From Aureimonas phyllosphaerae (GTDB lineage Bacteria > Pseudomonadota > Alphaproteobacteria > Rhizobiales > Rhizobiaceae): a stretch of DNA of 64,000 bases. Made by a program: the position numbers and the translations under genes. Numbering within the stretch: the first letter of the stretch is position 1; each line of letters begins with the position of its first letter. The notes beneath the pieces are model-generated. The model ran no database searches, was not told the origin of the DNA, and saw only the letters and a program-made list of their open reading frames with translations. The stretch lies in NCBI RefSeq assembly GCF_900113065.1, contig NZ_FOOA01000019.1, positions 1 to 64,000 of the forward strand, given 5' to 3'. Below are positions 39,985 through 53,020 of the stretch, piece after piece.

Positions 39985-41235
39985 ATGAAAAACGTTTTCC
40001 ACCAAGTACTTCTTGGCTCCGCTGCGGCTCTCGTCGCTGTTTCCGGCGCTCGCGCTGCCGACGCCATCGTGGCCGTCGAGCCGGAGCCGGTCGACTACGT
40101 CCGCGTTTGCGACGTCTACGGCAAGGGCTTCTACTACATCCCCGGCACCGAGACCTGCCTTTCGGTCGGCGGTTACGTCCGCTTCCAGGTGAACGTCGCC
40201 GGTGACCCGGCCGTCAACCTCGAAGGCGACGACTACCAGCTCGCCAGCCGCGTCCGCGCCCGCCTGAACTTCGACGCTCGCGAAGAGACCGAGCTCGGCA
40301 CCCTGCGCGCCTTCGCCCGTCTCCAGGCGACCAACACCTCGGGCGCCAACAACGGCGTAGCGATGGACCAGGCCTACATCCAGCTCGGCGGCCTGCTCAT
40401 GGGCTACCGTGACACGATGTGGTCGTCGAACATCGGCGGCATCGAGGACGGCCTCCTGACCGATACCGACCTCGTGGTCGGCGACTTCAACACCAACCAG
40501 GTGTCCTACACCTTCGCCCTCGCCGGCTTCTCGGCCTCGATCGGCCTCGAGGACGACGGCACCGGCGACGTGGTTCCGGACATCCACGGCAAGCTCGTCT
40601 ACTCGGGCGCGTTCGGTGGTGCCTACATCTCGGCCGTCTACGACGAGACCTTCAACCGCGAAGATCTCCGCACCGCCTTCGGCAACAACTTCAACTTCGT
40701 GACGCTCGCGGGCAACTTCCCGACGCTCCTCGAGGACGGCAACAACGACGCCTTCGCTCTGAAGGGCGGCGTGCTCCTGAAGGACCTGATCGCGGCTGGC
40801 TCGCAGCTGAAGATCGAGGGTCACTACGCCTTCGACCCGACGGTCTACTCGTCGATCTCGGGCCTCGCGACGGTCAACACCTTCGCCGCGAACAACCCGA
40901 ACATCCTGAACCCGACCCCGGGCTCGCTGCCGATCTTCCTCGAGTGGGCTGCTGGCGCCGGTTACGCCCAGGCGTTCGGCAAGCTCGGTCTCGCGGTCTC
41001 CGGTCAGTACGGTGAGACCTTCGACACTCGCTTCTTCGCCCTCAGCCCGATCGGCACCGTCATCCCGGTCGATCTCTCCGGCGAGTATTACTCGTTCGTC
41101 GGTAACGTCGGCTACCAGATCACGAACAACTTCGCGACGCTGGCTGAAGTCTCCTACCGGAACGTCGACTTCGGCGGCCCGATCGGTGACACCGACCAGG
41201 TCAACGGCTTCCTGCGCTTCCAGCGCAACTTCTAA
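39985..41235 (+). CDS. Rhizobiales-type outer-membrane porin
   Basis: Encodes 416 aa from the ATG at 39985 (the frame is open further up), with a signal peptide (LLGSAAALVAVSGARA-AD). The mature start, VDYVRVCDVYGKGFYYIPG, then TCLSVGGYVRFQVN, is the signature of the Porin_2 (Omp2-like) family in Rhizobiales. Beta strands continue to a terminal aromatic (LRFQRNF). It forms a trimeric channel for small solutes. Codons are strongly biased to C-ending forms and the protein is acidic, as expected for an abundant protein. It has a strong terminator. Confidence 0.95.
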   Translation: MKNVFHQVLLGSAAALVAVSGARAADAIVAVEPEPVDYVRVCDVYGKGFYYIPGTETCLSVGGYVRFQVNVAGDPAVNLEGDDYQLASRVRARLNFDAREETELGTLRAFARLQATNTSGANNGVAMDQAYIQLGGLLMGYRDTMWSSNIGGIEDGLLTDTDLVVGDFNTNQVSYTFALAGFSASIGLEDDGTGDVVPDIHGKLVYSGAFGGAYISAVYDETFNREDLRTAFGNNFNFVTLAGNFPTLLEDGNNDAFALKGGVLLKDLIAAGSQLKIEGHYAFDPTVYSSISGLATVNTFAANNPNILNPTPGSLPIFLEWAAGAGYAQAFGKLGLAVSGQYGETFDTRFFALSPIGTVIPVDLSGEYYSFVGNVGYQITNNFATLAEVSYRNVDFGGPIGDTDQVNGFLRFQRNF

Positions 41236-41249
41236 GCCGATCGCAAGAC

Positions 41250-41325
41250 CGAAGGGGCTTCGGCCCCTTCGCACCTGCCTCCAGTTTCGGGGAGAGACCT
41301 GTCGTCCCAGGTCTCTCCCTTTTTC
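41250..41325 (+). terminator. Porin terminator: two hairpins, the second with a T tract
   Basis: The first hairpin is CGAAGGGG/CCCCTTCG at 41250-41271. The second is a 10-bp perfect stem, GGAGAGACCT/AGGTCTCTCC, at 41291-41318, followed by CTTTTTCGTTTT. It is a classical Rho-independent terminator, strong as expected for a highly expressed porin. Confidence 0.9.
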
Positions 41326-41513
41326 GTTTTGGCGACAGGCTCGACGGCTCCGGCAAGCGTCGCCGCGGCGTCGTGCGTGACCTCCCGCAAAGCCTTGCGC
41401 CGACACGGATTCGCTGCACTGCCGCATGCCGGACCCGTTGACGCGGCCGGGCCGACGCGAAACAACGGCCCTCCGGTCGGCTCGTTGAGCCGGTCCAGCG
41501 AGCGAGGGATTCC

Positions 41514-43793
41514 ATGGCCGAAACGACGCGACGCAGCGGCATCCGCACCACCGAGGCGGAAGCGCTCGCCTTCCATGCCGACGGTCGGCCCGGCAAGCTC
41601 GAAATCGCGCCGACGAAGCCGATGGCGACCCAGCGCGACCTCAGTCTCGCCTACTCGCCCGGCGTCGCCGTGCCCGTGAAGGCGATCGCCGAGGACCCCG
41701 CTCGCGCCTTCGACTACACGACGCGCGGCAACATGGTCGCCGTCATCTCGAACGGTACCGCGATCCTCGGGCTCGGCAATCTCGGGCCGCTCGCCTCCAA
41801 GCCGGTGATGGAGGGCAAGGCGGTCCTCTTCAAGCGCTTCGCCGATGTCGATTCGATCGACCTCGAGGTCGACACCGAGGATCCGGAGACTTTCGTCAAC
41901 GCCGTGCGCTACCTCGGCCCGTCGTTTGGCGGCATCAATCTCGAGGACATCAAGGCTCCCGAGTGCTTCATCATCGAGCAGCGCCTGCGCGAGCTGATGG
42001 ACATTCCCGTCTTCCACGACGACCAGCACGGCACCGCGATCATCGCGGCCGCCGGCATCATCAACGCGCTGCATCTGACGAAGCGCGAGATGAAGGACAT
42101 CAAGCTCGTCTGCAACGGGGCGGGAGCGGCGGGCATCGCCTGCGTCGAGCTCGTCAAGGCGATGGGCGTGCCGCACGACAGCGTCATCCTGTGCGACACC
42201 AAGGGCGTGATCTACCAGGGGCGCACCGACGGCATGAACCAGTGGAAGTCGGCGCACGCCGCCCACACCGACGCGCGCACGCTGGAGGAGGCGATGCGCG
42301 GCGCCGACGTCTTCTTCGGCGTGTCGGCCAAGGGCGCGCTGACGGCCGAGATGGTCCGCTCAATGGCCGACAATCCGATCATCTTCGCCATGGCCAATCC
42401 CGACCCCGAGATCACGCCGGAGGAAGCGCACGCCATCCGCGACGACGCGATCGTGGCGACGGGGCGCTCGGACTACCCGAACCAGGTCAACAACGTTCTC
42501 GGCTTCCCCTACATCTTCCGCGGCGCGCTCGACGTGCGCGCGACGCAGATCAACGACGCGATGAAGATCGCGGCAGCCGAGGCTCTCGCGGCGCTCGCGC
42601 GCGAGGACGTCCCCGATGCCGTCGCCTCGGCCTACAAGGGCTCCGGCCGGCCGAAGTTCGGCCGCGACTACGTCATCCCCGCGCCCTTCGACCCGCGCCT
42701 CATCACCCACATTCCGGAAGCCGTGGCGCGCGCGGCGATGGAATCGGGCGCCGCACGCAAGGACATCGCGGACTGGACCGCCTATCGCAACCAGCTCGCC
42801 TCGCGCCGCGACCCGACCGCCGGCACCTTCCAGAACATCTTCGCCACGCTCCGCCAGCGTCCGCGCAAGGTCGTCTTCGCGGAAGGCGAGGAGGAGCAGG
42901 TCATCCGGGCGGCGACGAACTACGTCACGCAGGGGCTCGGCCAGGCCGTGCTCGTGGGCCGCGAGGACCGCATCCGCGAGACGGCGCGCTTTGCCGGCGT
43001 CGAGCTGAAGGACGGGATCTCGATCAACAATGCCCGGCTTTCGGAGCGCACCAGCGCCTATTCCGAGCATCTCTACGGCCGGCTCCAGCGCCACGGCTAC
43101 CTGCAGCGCGACTGCCACCGCCTGATCAACACCGACCGCAACCACTTCGCGGCCGCCATGGTGGCGCTCGGCGACGCCGACGCGATGGTGTCGGGCCTCA
43201 CGCGCAACTATTCGGTGGTGCTCGACGACGTGCGCCACGTCATCGACCCCAAGCCGAACCGCGCCGTGATCGGCATCTCGATCGTGATCTCGAAAGGGCG
43301 CACGACCTTCGTCGCCGACACCGCCGTCCATGACATGCCGACCGCGGCGCAGCTCGCGCGCATCGCGACCGAGGCTGCGCGCTTCGCCCGCAAGCTCGGC
43401 CACGACCCCCGCGTCGCCTTCCTTGCTCACTCGACCTTCGGCCATCCGGCGTCGGAGCGGTCCGAGCGCGTGCGCGAGGCCGTCGCGCTGCTCGCGCAGA
43501 ACAGCGTCGACTTCGAGTTCGACGGCGAGATGGGCGCCGATGTCGCCCTCAACCCCGAGCTGATGGCGCTCTACCCGTTCTGCCGTCTCACCGGGCCCGC
43601 CAACGTCCTCGTCATGCCTGCCTTCCATTCGGCCTCGATCTCGACCCGCATGGTGCAGGAACTCGGCGAGGCGACGGTGCTCGGCCCCGTCCTCGTCGGC
43701 CTCGAGAAGCCGGTGCAGATCGTCAAGCTCGGCGCGACCGATATCGACATCGTCAACATGGCCGCCTTCGCGGCGTTCTCGGCGGAGGGGTAG
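41514..43793 (+). CDS. maeB: NADP-type malic enzyme with phosphotransacetylase-like C-terminal domain
   Basis: Encodes 759 aa. The N-terminal 430 residues are malic enzyme: [15 protein letters not shown], the Tyr/Lys catalytic region ([30 protein letters not shown]), [11 protein letters not shown] and the Rossmann loop [12 protein letters not shown]. The C-terminal 320 residues resemble phosphate acetyltransferase, here regulatory in the family ([18 protein letters not shown]). It converts malate to pyruvate and CO2, making NADPH. Length and order are those of MaeB/TME. It is monocistronic by position, with a terminator downstream. Confidence 0.96.
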   Translation: MAETTRRSGIRTTEAEALAFHADGRPGKLEIAPTKPMATQRDLSLAYSPGVAVPVKAIAEDPARAFDYTTRGNMVAVISNGTAILGLGNLGPLASKPVMEGKAVLFKRFADVDSIDLEVDTEDPETFVNAVRYLGPSFGGINLEDIKAPECFIIEQRLRELMDIPVFHDDQHGTAIIAAAGIINALHLTKREMKDIKLVCNGAGAAGIACVELVKAMGVPHDSVILCDTKGVIYQGRTDGMNQWKSAHAAHTDARTLEEAMRGADVFFGVSAKGALTAEMVRSMADNPIIFAMANPDPEITPEEAHAIRDDAIVATGRSDYPNQVNNVLGFPYIFRGALDVRATQINDAMKIAAAEALAALAREDVPDAVASAYKGSGRPKFGRDYVIPAPFDPRLITHIPEAVARAAMESGAARKDIADWTAYRNQLASRRDPTAGTFQNIFATLRQRPRKVVFAEGEEEQVIRAATNYVTQGLGQAVLVGREDRIRETARFAGVELKDGISINNARLSERTSAYSEHLYGRLQRHGYLQRDCHRLINTDRNHFAAAMVALGDADAMVSGLTRNYSVVLDDVRHVIDPKPNRAVIGISIVISKGRTTFVADTAVHDMPTAAQLARIATEAARFARKLGHDPRVAFLAHSTFGHPASERSERVREAVALLAQNSVDFEFDGEMGADVALNPELMALYPFCRLTGPANVLVMPAFHSASISTRMVQELGEATVLGPVLVGLEKPVQIVKLGATDIDIVNMAAFAAFSAEG

Positions 43794-43869
43794 GGATAGC
43801 GGGGCTGCCGCCCCGGTCCCCGCTCGGGAAAGAATTCCCGAACCCTTCTTTTCATTTGATGATCTTTCC

Positions 43870-43904
43870 AAAGACAAAGGGGGCCGGCGGCCCCCTTTGT
43901 CTTT
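43870..43904. terminator. Bidirectional terminator between maeB and the sugar ABC operon
   Basis: A perfect 16-bp stem (AAAGACAAAGGGGGCC and its complement) with a 3-nt loop. A-rich and T-rich arm ends serve both converging transcripts. Confidence 0.85.
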
Positions 43905-43983
43905 GGACACTCTTCGAGTGAGGAGGGGTCCAGGGGACATCATGTCCCCTGGCAGGGTGCAGGGGCGGCGCCCCTGCCATCCC

Positions 43984-44952
43984 TTACGCCGCGGCGGCCA
44001 GGCTGGTGCGTTTCGTCAGGCCGCGCTGGAGGGTGATGAAGGCGAAGAGGAGGATGCCGATGGCGATCTTGGTCCACCAGGACGAGAGCGTGCCGTCGAA
44101 GACGATGTAGGTCTGGATGAGGCCCGAGATCAGGATGCCGACGAAGGTGCCGGCGATGAAGCCGACGCCGCCAGTCAGGAGCGTGCCGCCGATGACGACC
44201 GCGGCGATCGCGTCGAGCTCGACGCCGACGGTCGCGAGCGAATAGCCGGAGGAGGTGTAGAGCGCGAAGACGACGCCCGCGACGCCGGCAAGGAGGCACG
44301 ACAGGGCGTAGATGCCGATGGTGACGCGGGCGACCGGCACGCCCATGAGTTCCGAAGAGGTTCGGTCACCGCCGAGCGCGTAGACATAGGTGCCGAAACG
44401 CGTCTTGTGGGCGATCAGCATGCCAACGGCGAAGACGGCGAGCATGACTATGGCGACGAAGCTGAGGCGACCGCCGGTCGGGATCGTCCAGTAGATGCGC
44501 TTCAGCGCGTCGAAGGCCGGGTGGTCGATCGGCACGGATTCGGTGGTGAGGAGGTAGCAGCCGCCGCGCGCGAGGAACATGCCGGCGAGCGTGACGATGA
44601 AGGGCGGCGTCTCGAGATAGTGGATCATCGCCCCCATCAGCGCCCCGAAGAGCGCCGATATGACGAGGATCGCGGCGATCATCGGGTAGGGATGGTAGCC
44701 GTCGCGAATGGTGACGGCGAGGAAGACGCCGGTGAAGGCGATTACCGAGCCGACCGAGAGGTCGATGCCGCCCGACAGGATGACGAAGGTCATGCCCACC
44801 GCGACGATGCCGAGAAAGGCGTTGTCGGTCAGGAGGTTGGCGACGACGCGGGTCGAGAGCATCGCCGGGAACTGCACCGACGACAGGGCGAAGGCGACGA
44901 CGAAGACGGCGATCGTGATGACGAGGGGCAGGAAGCGCGCGTTCATCGGCAT
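43984..44952 (-). CDS. yjfF: Sugar ABC transporter permease, YjfF type
   Basis: Encodes 322 aa. The ATG at 44952 overlaps the stop of the upstream permease (TGATG). About nine membrane helices are visible. The RbsC/YjfF signature LSGGIDLSVGSVIAFTGVFL and the C-terminal AVVIGGTLLTGGVGFIAGT are present. With YtfT it forms the channel of a galactofuranose-type importer. It is the last gene of the four-gene operon. Confidence 0.9.
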   Translation of the reverse strand: MPMNARFLPLVITIAVFVVAFALSSVQFPAMLSTRVVANLLTDNAFLGIVAVGMTFVILSGGIDLSVGSVIAFTGVFLAVTIRDGYHPYPMIAAILVISALFGALMGAMIHYLETPPFIVTLAGMFLARGGCYLLTTESVPIDHPAFDALKRIYWTIPTGGRLSFVAIVMLAVFAVGMLIAHKTRFGTYVYALGGDRTSSELMGVPVARVTIGIYALSCLLAGVAGVVFALYTSSGYSLATVGVELDAIAAVVIGGTLLTGGVGFIAGTFVGILISGLIQTYIVFDGTLSSWWTKIAIGILLFAFITLQRGLTKRTSLAAAA

Positions 44953-45982
44953 CAGACCTTGCGGGGATTGGCGGCGGTCGGCGCGGCAGGACCGGGCGCC
45001 GGGGCGCGGCGGGCCGTCAGGAGGCCGGTGACGCGCGCCATGGCCGGCGACTGGAGGACGAGGATCAGCGCGATCAGGACCGCCTTCAGGATGAGGTTCA
45101 TCTCCGGCGGGAAGCCCGACAGGAGGATGCCGGTGTTCATCGCCTGGATGATCAGGGCGCCGACGAGCGCCAGCGGGATCGAGAAGCGCCCGCCCATCAG
45201 CGACGTGCCGCCGATGACGACGGCGAGGATCGCGTCGAGTTCGAGCCAGAGGCCGGCATTGTTGGCGTCGGCGCCCCGAATGTCGGCCGCCGCGATGATG
45301 CCCGCGACGGAGGCGCAGAGGCCGGAGGTCATGTAGGCCGCGATCAGGACGGCCTTGGCGTCGATGCCGGCGAGCGCGGAGGCGCGGCGGTTGATGCCGG
45401 TCGCCTCGATCAGGAGGCCGAGCGCGGTGCGCCGGACGAGAAGGATGACCAGCGCCGCCATCACCAGCGCGATCACCACCGGCATCGGCAGGAACAGGAA
45501 GGACCCCGAGCCGATGAAGAAGAGCGTCGGGTCGTTGAAGGTGACGATGAAGCCCGAGGTGACGAGCTGCGCGATGCCACGCCCGGCGACCATCAGGATC
45601 AGGGTCGCGATGATCGGCTGGATGTCGAGGACGGCGACGAGGATGCCGTTCCACAGGCCGCAGACGAGGCCGACCCCGAGCGAGGCGAGGATCACCAGTG
45701 GAACCGGCACGCCCGCGACCGTCAGCGTCGCGGCCACGGCGCCCGAGATCGCCATGATGGCGCCGACCGAGAGATCGACGCCCTTGGTGGCGATGACGAG
45801 CGTCATGCCGATCGCGAGCAGCATCACCGGCGCGCCGCGATTGAGAACGTCGATCAGCGGCCCGTAGAGGCGCTCGTTGCGCACCGTCAGGTCGAAGAAG
45901 GAGGGGAACACCATGGCGTTGACGCCGAGCACCAAAGCGAGGGCGAGAAGCTGCGGCAGGGCGGAGCGGAGGCGGGCGAGGG

Positions 45983-45986
<4 letters not shown>
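44952..45986 (-). CDS. ytfT: Sugar ABC transporter permease, YtfT type
   Basis: Encodes 344 aa. It has the carbohydrate ABC permease pattern: TKGVDLSVGAIMAISGAVAA, IEATGINRRASALAGIDAKA and LAVVIGGTSLMGGRFSIPL. It is the heterodimer partner of YjfF. Its start overlaps the ATPase stop by 4 nt and its stop overlaps the next start, so stoichiometric expression is likely. Confidence 0.9.
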
Positions 45987-47497
<1,511 letters not shown>

Positions 47498-47579
47498 GAC
47501 GTCGCTCGGATCGCGGGAGCCGGGGGCGGTCCGTTCCAGCCGGCGCCTTGCGCGCGGCGGCGTCCTCGCCCCGAAAGGA

Positions 47580-47610
47580 CCGCGCCGTCGACCTCGGGGC
47601 GACGGCGCGG
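47580..47610 (-). terminator. Intercistronic hairpin between ytfQ and ytfR
   Basis: An 11-bp perfect stem (CCGCGCCGTCG/CGACGGCGCGG) with a 9-nt loop and no U tract. It probably stabilises the ytfQ message or partly terminates transcription, keeping the binding protein in excess over the membrane parts. Confidence 0.6.
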
Positions 47611-47651
47611 CTGATCGAACGGACGGGAGGTGTCCCGTCAGACGAGTCGGC

Positions 47652-48620
47652 TCAGTAGCCGAGGCCCTTCTTCGATTCCATCACCGCCTTCGGATCGTCG
47701 GCCTGCGTGTAGAGCTTCGATTCGGTCTGGATCCACTTCTTCGGCTCGGTGCCGTCCTTCTTGTAGGCTTCCAGCGCGTCGAAGGCGGGGCCGGCCATGT
47801 TGGGCGTCAGCTCGACCGTGGCGTTCGCCTCGCCGGCCGCCATGGCGGCGAAGATGTCGGGCACGGCGTCGACCGAGACGACCATGATGTCGGAGCCGGG
47901 CTTCAGGCCGGCTTCCTTGATCGCCTGGATCGCGCCCACCGCCATGTCGTCGTTGTGGGCGTATACAGCGCAGATGTCCTTGCCGCCGTTCTCGGCCTTG
48001 ATGAAGCTCTCCATGACTTCCTTGCCCTTGGTGCGGGTGAAGTCGCCGGTCTGCGAGCGGGTGAGCTTGATGTTGTCGTGGCCCTTGAGAGCCTCCTCGA
48101 AGCCCTTCTTGCGGGCGATCGCGGGCGAGGAGCCCGTGGTGCCCTGGAGCTCGACGACGTTGCAGGGCTTGGAGCCGACCTGACCGACGAGATAGTCGCC
48201 GGCGACCTTGCCCTCGTGGACCTGATCCGAGGTCACGGCGGTGAGGTAGAGCGAATCGTCGGTGGTCTCGATGTTGCGGTCGAGAAGAATGACCGGAATC
48301 TCGGCTTCCTTGGCTTCCTCGAGGACGTCGTCCCAGCCGGTCGCGACCACGGGGGCGAGCAGGATCGCGTCGACGCCCTGCGCCACGAAGGAGCGGATCG
48401 CCTTGATCTGGTTCTCCTGCTTCTGCTGGGCGTCTGCGAACTTCAGGTCGATGCCGCGCTTCTCGGCCTCCTGCTTGGTGACCGCGGTCTCGGCCGCGCG
48501 CCAGCCCGATTCGGAGCCGACCTGCGAGAATCCGACCACCATGCCGCCCTGCGCGAAGGCGGGCGCGCCCATCACGGTCGCCAAAGCCAAGGCCGCAGCC
48601 AGCTTGCCCAACTTACCCAT
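47652..48620 (-). CDS. ytfQ: Periplasmic sugar-binding protein, YtfQ type
   Basis: Encodes 322 aa from the ATG at 48620, with AGGAAG upstream and a signal peptide ending GAPAFA-QG. The type I fold begins VVGFSQVGSESGWRAAETAV and contains KAIRSFVAQGVDAILLAPVV, VILLDRNIETTDDSLYL and AVYAHNDDMAVGAIQAIKEA. The E. coli relative binds galactofuranose. Here the neighbouring polyol-type dehydrogenase leaves other furanoses or sugar alcohols open. It is the first gene of the operon. Confidence 0.93.
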   Translation of the reverse strand: MGKLGKLAAALALATVMGAPAFAQGGMVVGFSQVGSESGWRAAETAVTKQEAEKRGIDLKFADAQQKQENQIKAIRSFVAQGVDAILLAPVVATGWDDVLEEAKEAEIPVILLDRNIETTDDSLYLTAVTSDQVHEGKVAGDYLVGQVGSKPCNVVELQGTTGSSPAIARKKGFEEALKGHDNIKLTRSQTGDFTRTKGKEVMESFIKAENGGKDICAVYAHNDDMAVGAIQAIKEAGLKPGSDIMVVSVDAVPDIFAAMAAGEANATVELTPNMAGPAFDALEAYKKDGTEPKKWIQTESKLYTQADDPKAVMESKKGLGY

Positions 48621-48915
48621 GTTCTTCCTCCCTGAAGCCGGACCGCTGCCGGCCTGAATCCGAACCGGCCTCCCGAGCCGGCGAACGGGTCCGGCCGTGC
48701 CGGAAACCGCCTTGCGGTCGTCTGATCCGCAATAACTCATACAAGTTCGAAACCCGGGCGTCTGTCAACTCGATTTCTCACACGCCCGTGTTGATGCGTC
48801 CGGCTGCCGTTTCCCTGTGGATTTCGAGGGGAATGGTGAAATGCGCAATTTGATGAAACCGGGCCGAAACAAGGCCGTTGTAGGATCGAATTGCCGACTA
48901 CGAGGAGAGATTCCG

Positions 48916-49014
48916 GTGCGCATCGAGACCATGGTGTCCGTTTTCGTGAACCTGACCGCGCTGGCCATGCTGGCCGCGGGCACGACGCTGGCCGTCGCCA
49001 TCCTCTTCCCCTGA
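48916..49014 (+). CDS. Small single-helix membrane protein (32 aa)
   Basis: A GTG start has AGGAGA 7 nt upstream. The product begins MRIETMVSVFVNLTAL, continues with one hydrophobic helix of about 22 residues and ends AVAILFP. It stands alone between two divergent minus-strand units and is followed by a perfect terminator hairpin, which supports an expressed small gene. The frame is open further upstream, but the ribosome site favours this start. The function is unknown. Confidence 0.55.
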   Translation: MRIETMVSVFVNLTALAMLAAGTTLAVAILFP

Positions 49015-49056
49015 CCGCTCCGTCGGCCGATCGGGCTGGCGACCAACCGAAACGAC

Positions 49057-49089
49057 GAAGGGCCGGACCTCCATGAGGTCCGGCCCTTC
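49057..49089. terminator. Bidirectional terminator
   Basis: A perfect 15-bp stem (GAAGGGCCGGACCTC and its complement) around a 3-nt loop, between the small membrane gene and the dehydrogenase gene, which converge. Confidence 0.8.
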
Positions 49090-49126
49090 GGATTCCGCGG
49101 CTGAAACGGGCCTTTCGGCCCGAGCG

Positions 49127-50599
<1,473 letters not shown>

Positions 50600-50695
50600 C
50601 GTCGATCCTCCCTCGCGCGGCGCCGTCCTCGGCCGCCGCAGTCGGGCGATCTCATAGCGGATAAGTCGCCGCTCCGCACCAGTGGGCGCGTCGGG

Positions 50696-51136
50696 TCAGG
50701 CCGGATCGGCCGTATTGAGGGCGTCGCGGATCGACACGAGCTGGTGCCGCAGGTCGGTGAGTTCGGCCATGGTCGAGCCGCTCGCAGCCTTCGCCGCCTC
50801 CGGCAGAGGGCAGGCGTCCTCGCGCAGCGCGCGCCCGACGGGCGTCAGCGTCACCTCCACCACGCGCTCGTCGCGCAGCGAGCGGTTGCGGCTGACGTAG
50901 CCGGCCGCTTCCAGCCGCTTCAGGAGCGGCGTCAGGGTGCTCGAATCGAGGAGCAGCCGCTCGCCGATGCTGCCGACCGTCTGCGGCTCCTCCTCCCAGA
51001 GCACCATCATGACGAGGTACTGCGGATAGGTGAGGCCGAGCCGATCGAGCTTCGGCTTGTAGAAGCGGTTGAAGGCGTGAGTCGCGGAATAGATCGCAAA
51101 GCACAGCTGCTCGTCGAGGAGAAGGTCCTTGCTCAT
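50696..51136 (-). CDS. MarR-family regulator, OhrR type
   Basis: Encodes 146 aa from the ATG at 51136; a GTG 15 nt upstream is an alternative. The text [20 protein letters not shown], then [16 protein letters not shown] matches OhrR proteins, with the sensing cysteine at C12 (QLCF). The winged helix holds [20 protein letters not shown] and [14 protein letters not shown]. OhrR represses peroxide-resistance genes until its cysteine is oxidised by organic hydroperoxide. No ohr gene is present here; the divergent neighbour is an aldehyde dehydrogenase. Confidence 0.85.
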   Translation of the reverse strand: MSKDLLLDEQLCFAIYSATHAFNRFYKPKLDRLGLTYPQYLVMMVLWEEEPQTVGSIGERLLLDSSTLTPLLKRLEAAGYVSRNRSLRDERVVEVTLTPVGRALREDACPLPEAAKAASGSTMAELTDLRHQLVSIRDALNTADPA

Positions 51137-51392
51137 CGGTGCTGCCGCCACTTCTTACAAAGGAATACCAATCTCACATGCCGCAATGTGTCTTCGTACG
51201 CAACACTTAGGTTGTCGTATCTGATGCAGCGGCATCAAAGACCCCCTGCCGTTTGCATGTTCGCGCCCCTATTTGTCCGAGGAAACCGTCCCGAACGGGC
51301 TTCGCGAGGTTCCCTCCGCCGGCTCTAGGCTGTAATCGGAGCGCGAAGCGGCGGGCGCGCCGCACCGGGTCGGGACACGACGGAGACCTATC

Positions 51393-52976
51393 ATGACCAT
51401 TCAAGGCGAGCAGATCATCGGCCAGGCCATCTCCAAGGGGGGGCAGGGCACGGTCTACGGTATCGCAGCGGCGACGGGCGAAAAGCTCGAGCCGGCCTTC
51501 GGCGGTGCCAGCAAGGCCGACCTCGGCCGGGCCTGTGCGCTCGCGGACGCCGCGTTCGACACCTATCGCGAGACCAGCCTCGAGGACCGGGCCCGGTTCC
51601 TGGAAACGATCGCCGACGAGATCCTGGCCCTCGGCGACGAGCTCGTCGAGCGCTGCATGGCGGAGAGCGGCCTGCCGCGCCCGCGCATTGAGGGCGAGCG
51701 CGGCCGCACGATGGGCCAGCTGCGCCTCTTCGCCGGCGTCCTGCGCGACGGCGGCTATCTCGATGCGCGCATCGACCCGGCGATGCCGGACCGCCAGCCC
51801 CTGCCGCGCCCGGACCTGCGTCTTCGCAACGTGCCGGTCGGCCCGGTCGCCGTGTTCGGCGCCTCCAACTTCCCGCTCGCCTTCTCGGTCGCCGGCGGCG
51901 ACACGGCCTCGGCGCTCGCCGCAGGTTGCCCGGTCGTCGTCAAGGCGCACTCGGCCCACCCCGGCACGTCCGAGCTTGTCGGCCGCGCGGTGCATGCGGC
52001 GGTCGAGAAGTGCGGCATGCCGGAAGGCACCTTCTCGCTCCTGTTCGCGGCCGAGCGCGCTATCGGCGAGGGCCTCGTCGCCGACCACCGCATCAAGGCG
52101 GTCGGCTTCACCGGCTCGCGCACCGGCGGCACGGCGCTGATGAAGATCGCGGCCAACCGGCCGGAGCCGATTCCCGTCTATGCCGAGATGAGCTCGATCA
52201 ATCCGGTGCTGCTCTTCTTGGGCGCGCTGAAGGAGCGTGGCGCTGCGATCGGCAAGGCCTTCGTCGGCTCGCTGACGCTCGGCGCCGGCCAGTTCTGCAC
52301 CAATCCCGGCCTCATCATCGCGGTCGAGGGCGAGGGGCTCGACGCCTTCCTGCGGGGCGCTGAGGAGGCGCTCGTCGCCGCGCCCGCCGCCGTCATGCTG
52401 ACGCCTGGCATCTGCTCGGCCTACGCCAAGGGCGTCGCGGCGGTCGAGGGCCATGCCTCCGTCTCGGTGGTCGCCAAGGGGCAGGCCGGCGAGACGCTGC
52501 GCGGCCAGGCGGCGCTCTTCCGCGTCTCGGCCTCCGACTTCGTCAAGTCGGCCGAATTGCAGGACGAGATGTTCGGCTCGGCCTCGATCGTGGTCGTCTG
52601 CCGGGACGCCGCCGAGATAAAGTCGGTGGTATCGGCGCTGGAAGGTCAGCTCACAGCGGCGATCCACATCACGGAAGGCGACCACGAGGCGGCGCGCGCC
52701 GTGCTCCCGCTTCTGGAGCGCAAGGCCGGCCGCATCCTCGTCAACGGCTTTGGCACGGGCGTCGAGGTGGCGCATGCCATGGTCCACGGCGGTCCCTATC
52801 CGTCCACGGCCGACGGCCGCTCGACCTCGGTCGGCTCGAAGGCGATCGACCGCTTCCTGCGTCCGGTCTGCTACCAGGATCTGCCGGACGGCCTCCTGCC
52901 CGACGCCCTGAAGGACGCCAACCCGCTCGGCCTCTGGCGCCGGATGGACGGCAAGATGACCGCGCCGAAGGCCTGA
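51393..52976 (+). CDS. Aldehyde dehydrogenase, alpha-ketoglutarate-semialdehyde type
   Basis: Encodes 527 aa. It has the aldehyde dehydrogenase fold with [58 protein letters not shown] (catalytic Glu) and [13 protein letters not shown] (catalytic Cys). The long N-terminus and [10 protein letters not shown] are typical of type III ketoglutarate-semialdehyde dehydrogenases, which finish the oxidative breakdown of pentoses, sugar acids or hydroxyproline. It ends with a terminator. No other pathway gene is adjacent. Confidence 0.92.
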   Translation: MTIQGEQIIGQAISKGGQGTVYGIAAATGEKLEPAFGGASKADLGRACALADAAFDTYRETSLEDRARFLETIADEILALGDELVERCMAESGLPRPRIEGERGRTMGQLRLFAGVLRDGGYLDARIDPAMPDRQPLPRPDLRLRNVPVGPVAVFGASNFPLAFSVAGGDTASALAAGCPVVVKAHSAHPGTSELVGRAVHAAVEKCGMPEGTFSLLFAAERAIGEGLVADHRIKAVGFTGSRTGGTALMKIAANRPEPIPVYAEMSSINPVLLFLGALKERGAAIGKAFVGSLTLGAGQFCTNPGLIIAVEGEGLDAFLRGAEEALVAAPAAVMLTPGICSAYAKGVAAVEGHASVSVVAKGQAGETLRGQAALFRVSASDFVKSAELQDEMFGSASIVVVCRDAAEIKSVVSALEGQLTAAIHITEGDHEAARAVLPLLERKAGRILVNGFGTGVEVAHAMVHGGPYPSTADGRSTSVGSKAIDRFLRPVCYQDLPDGLLPDALKDANPLGLWRRMDGKMTAPKA

Positions 52977-52995
52977 ACGGCCTGACGCATATGAG

Positions 52996-53020
52996 AAGGC
53001 CGCCTCCGGGCGGCCTTTTT
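52996..53020 (+). terminator. Terminator after the aldehyde dehydrogenase
   Basis: A 9-bp stem AAGGCCGCC/GGCGGCCTT with a TCCG loop and following T residues. It borders the stop of the converging LysR gene. Confidence 0.85.
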
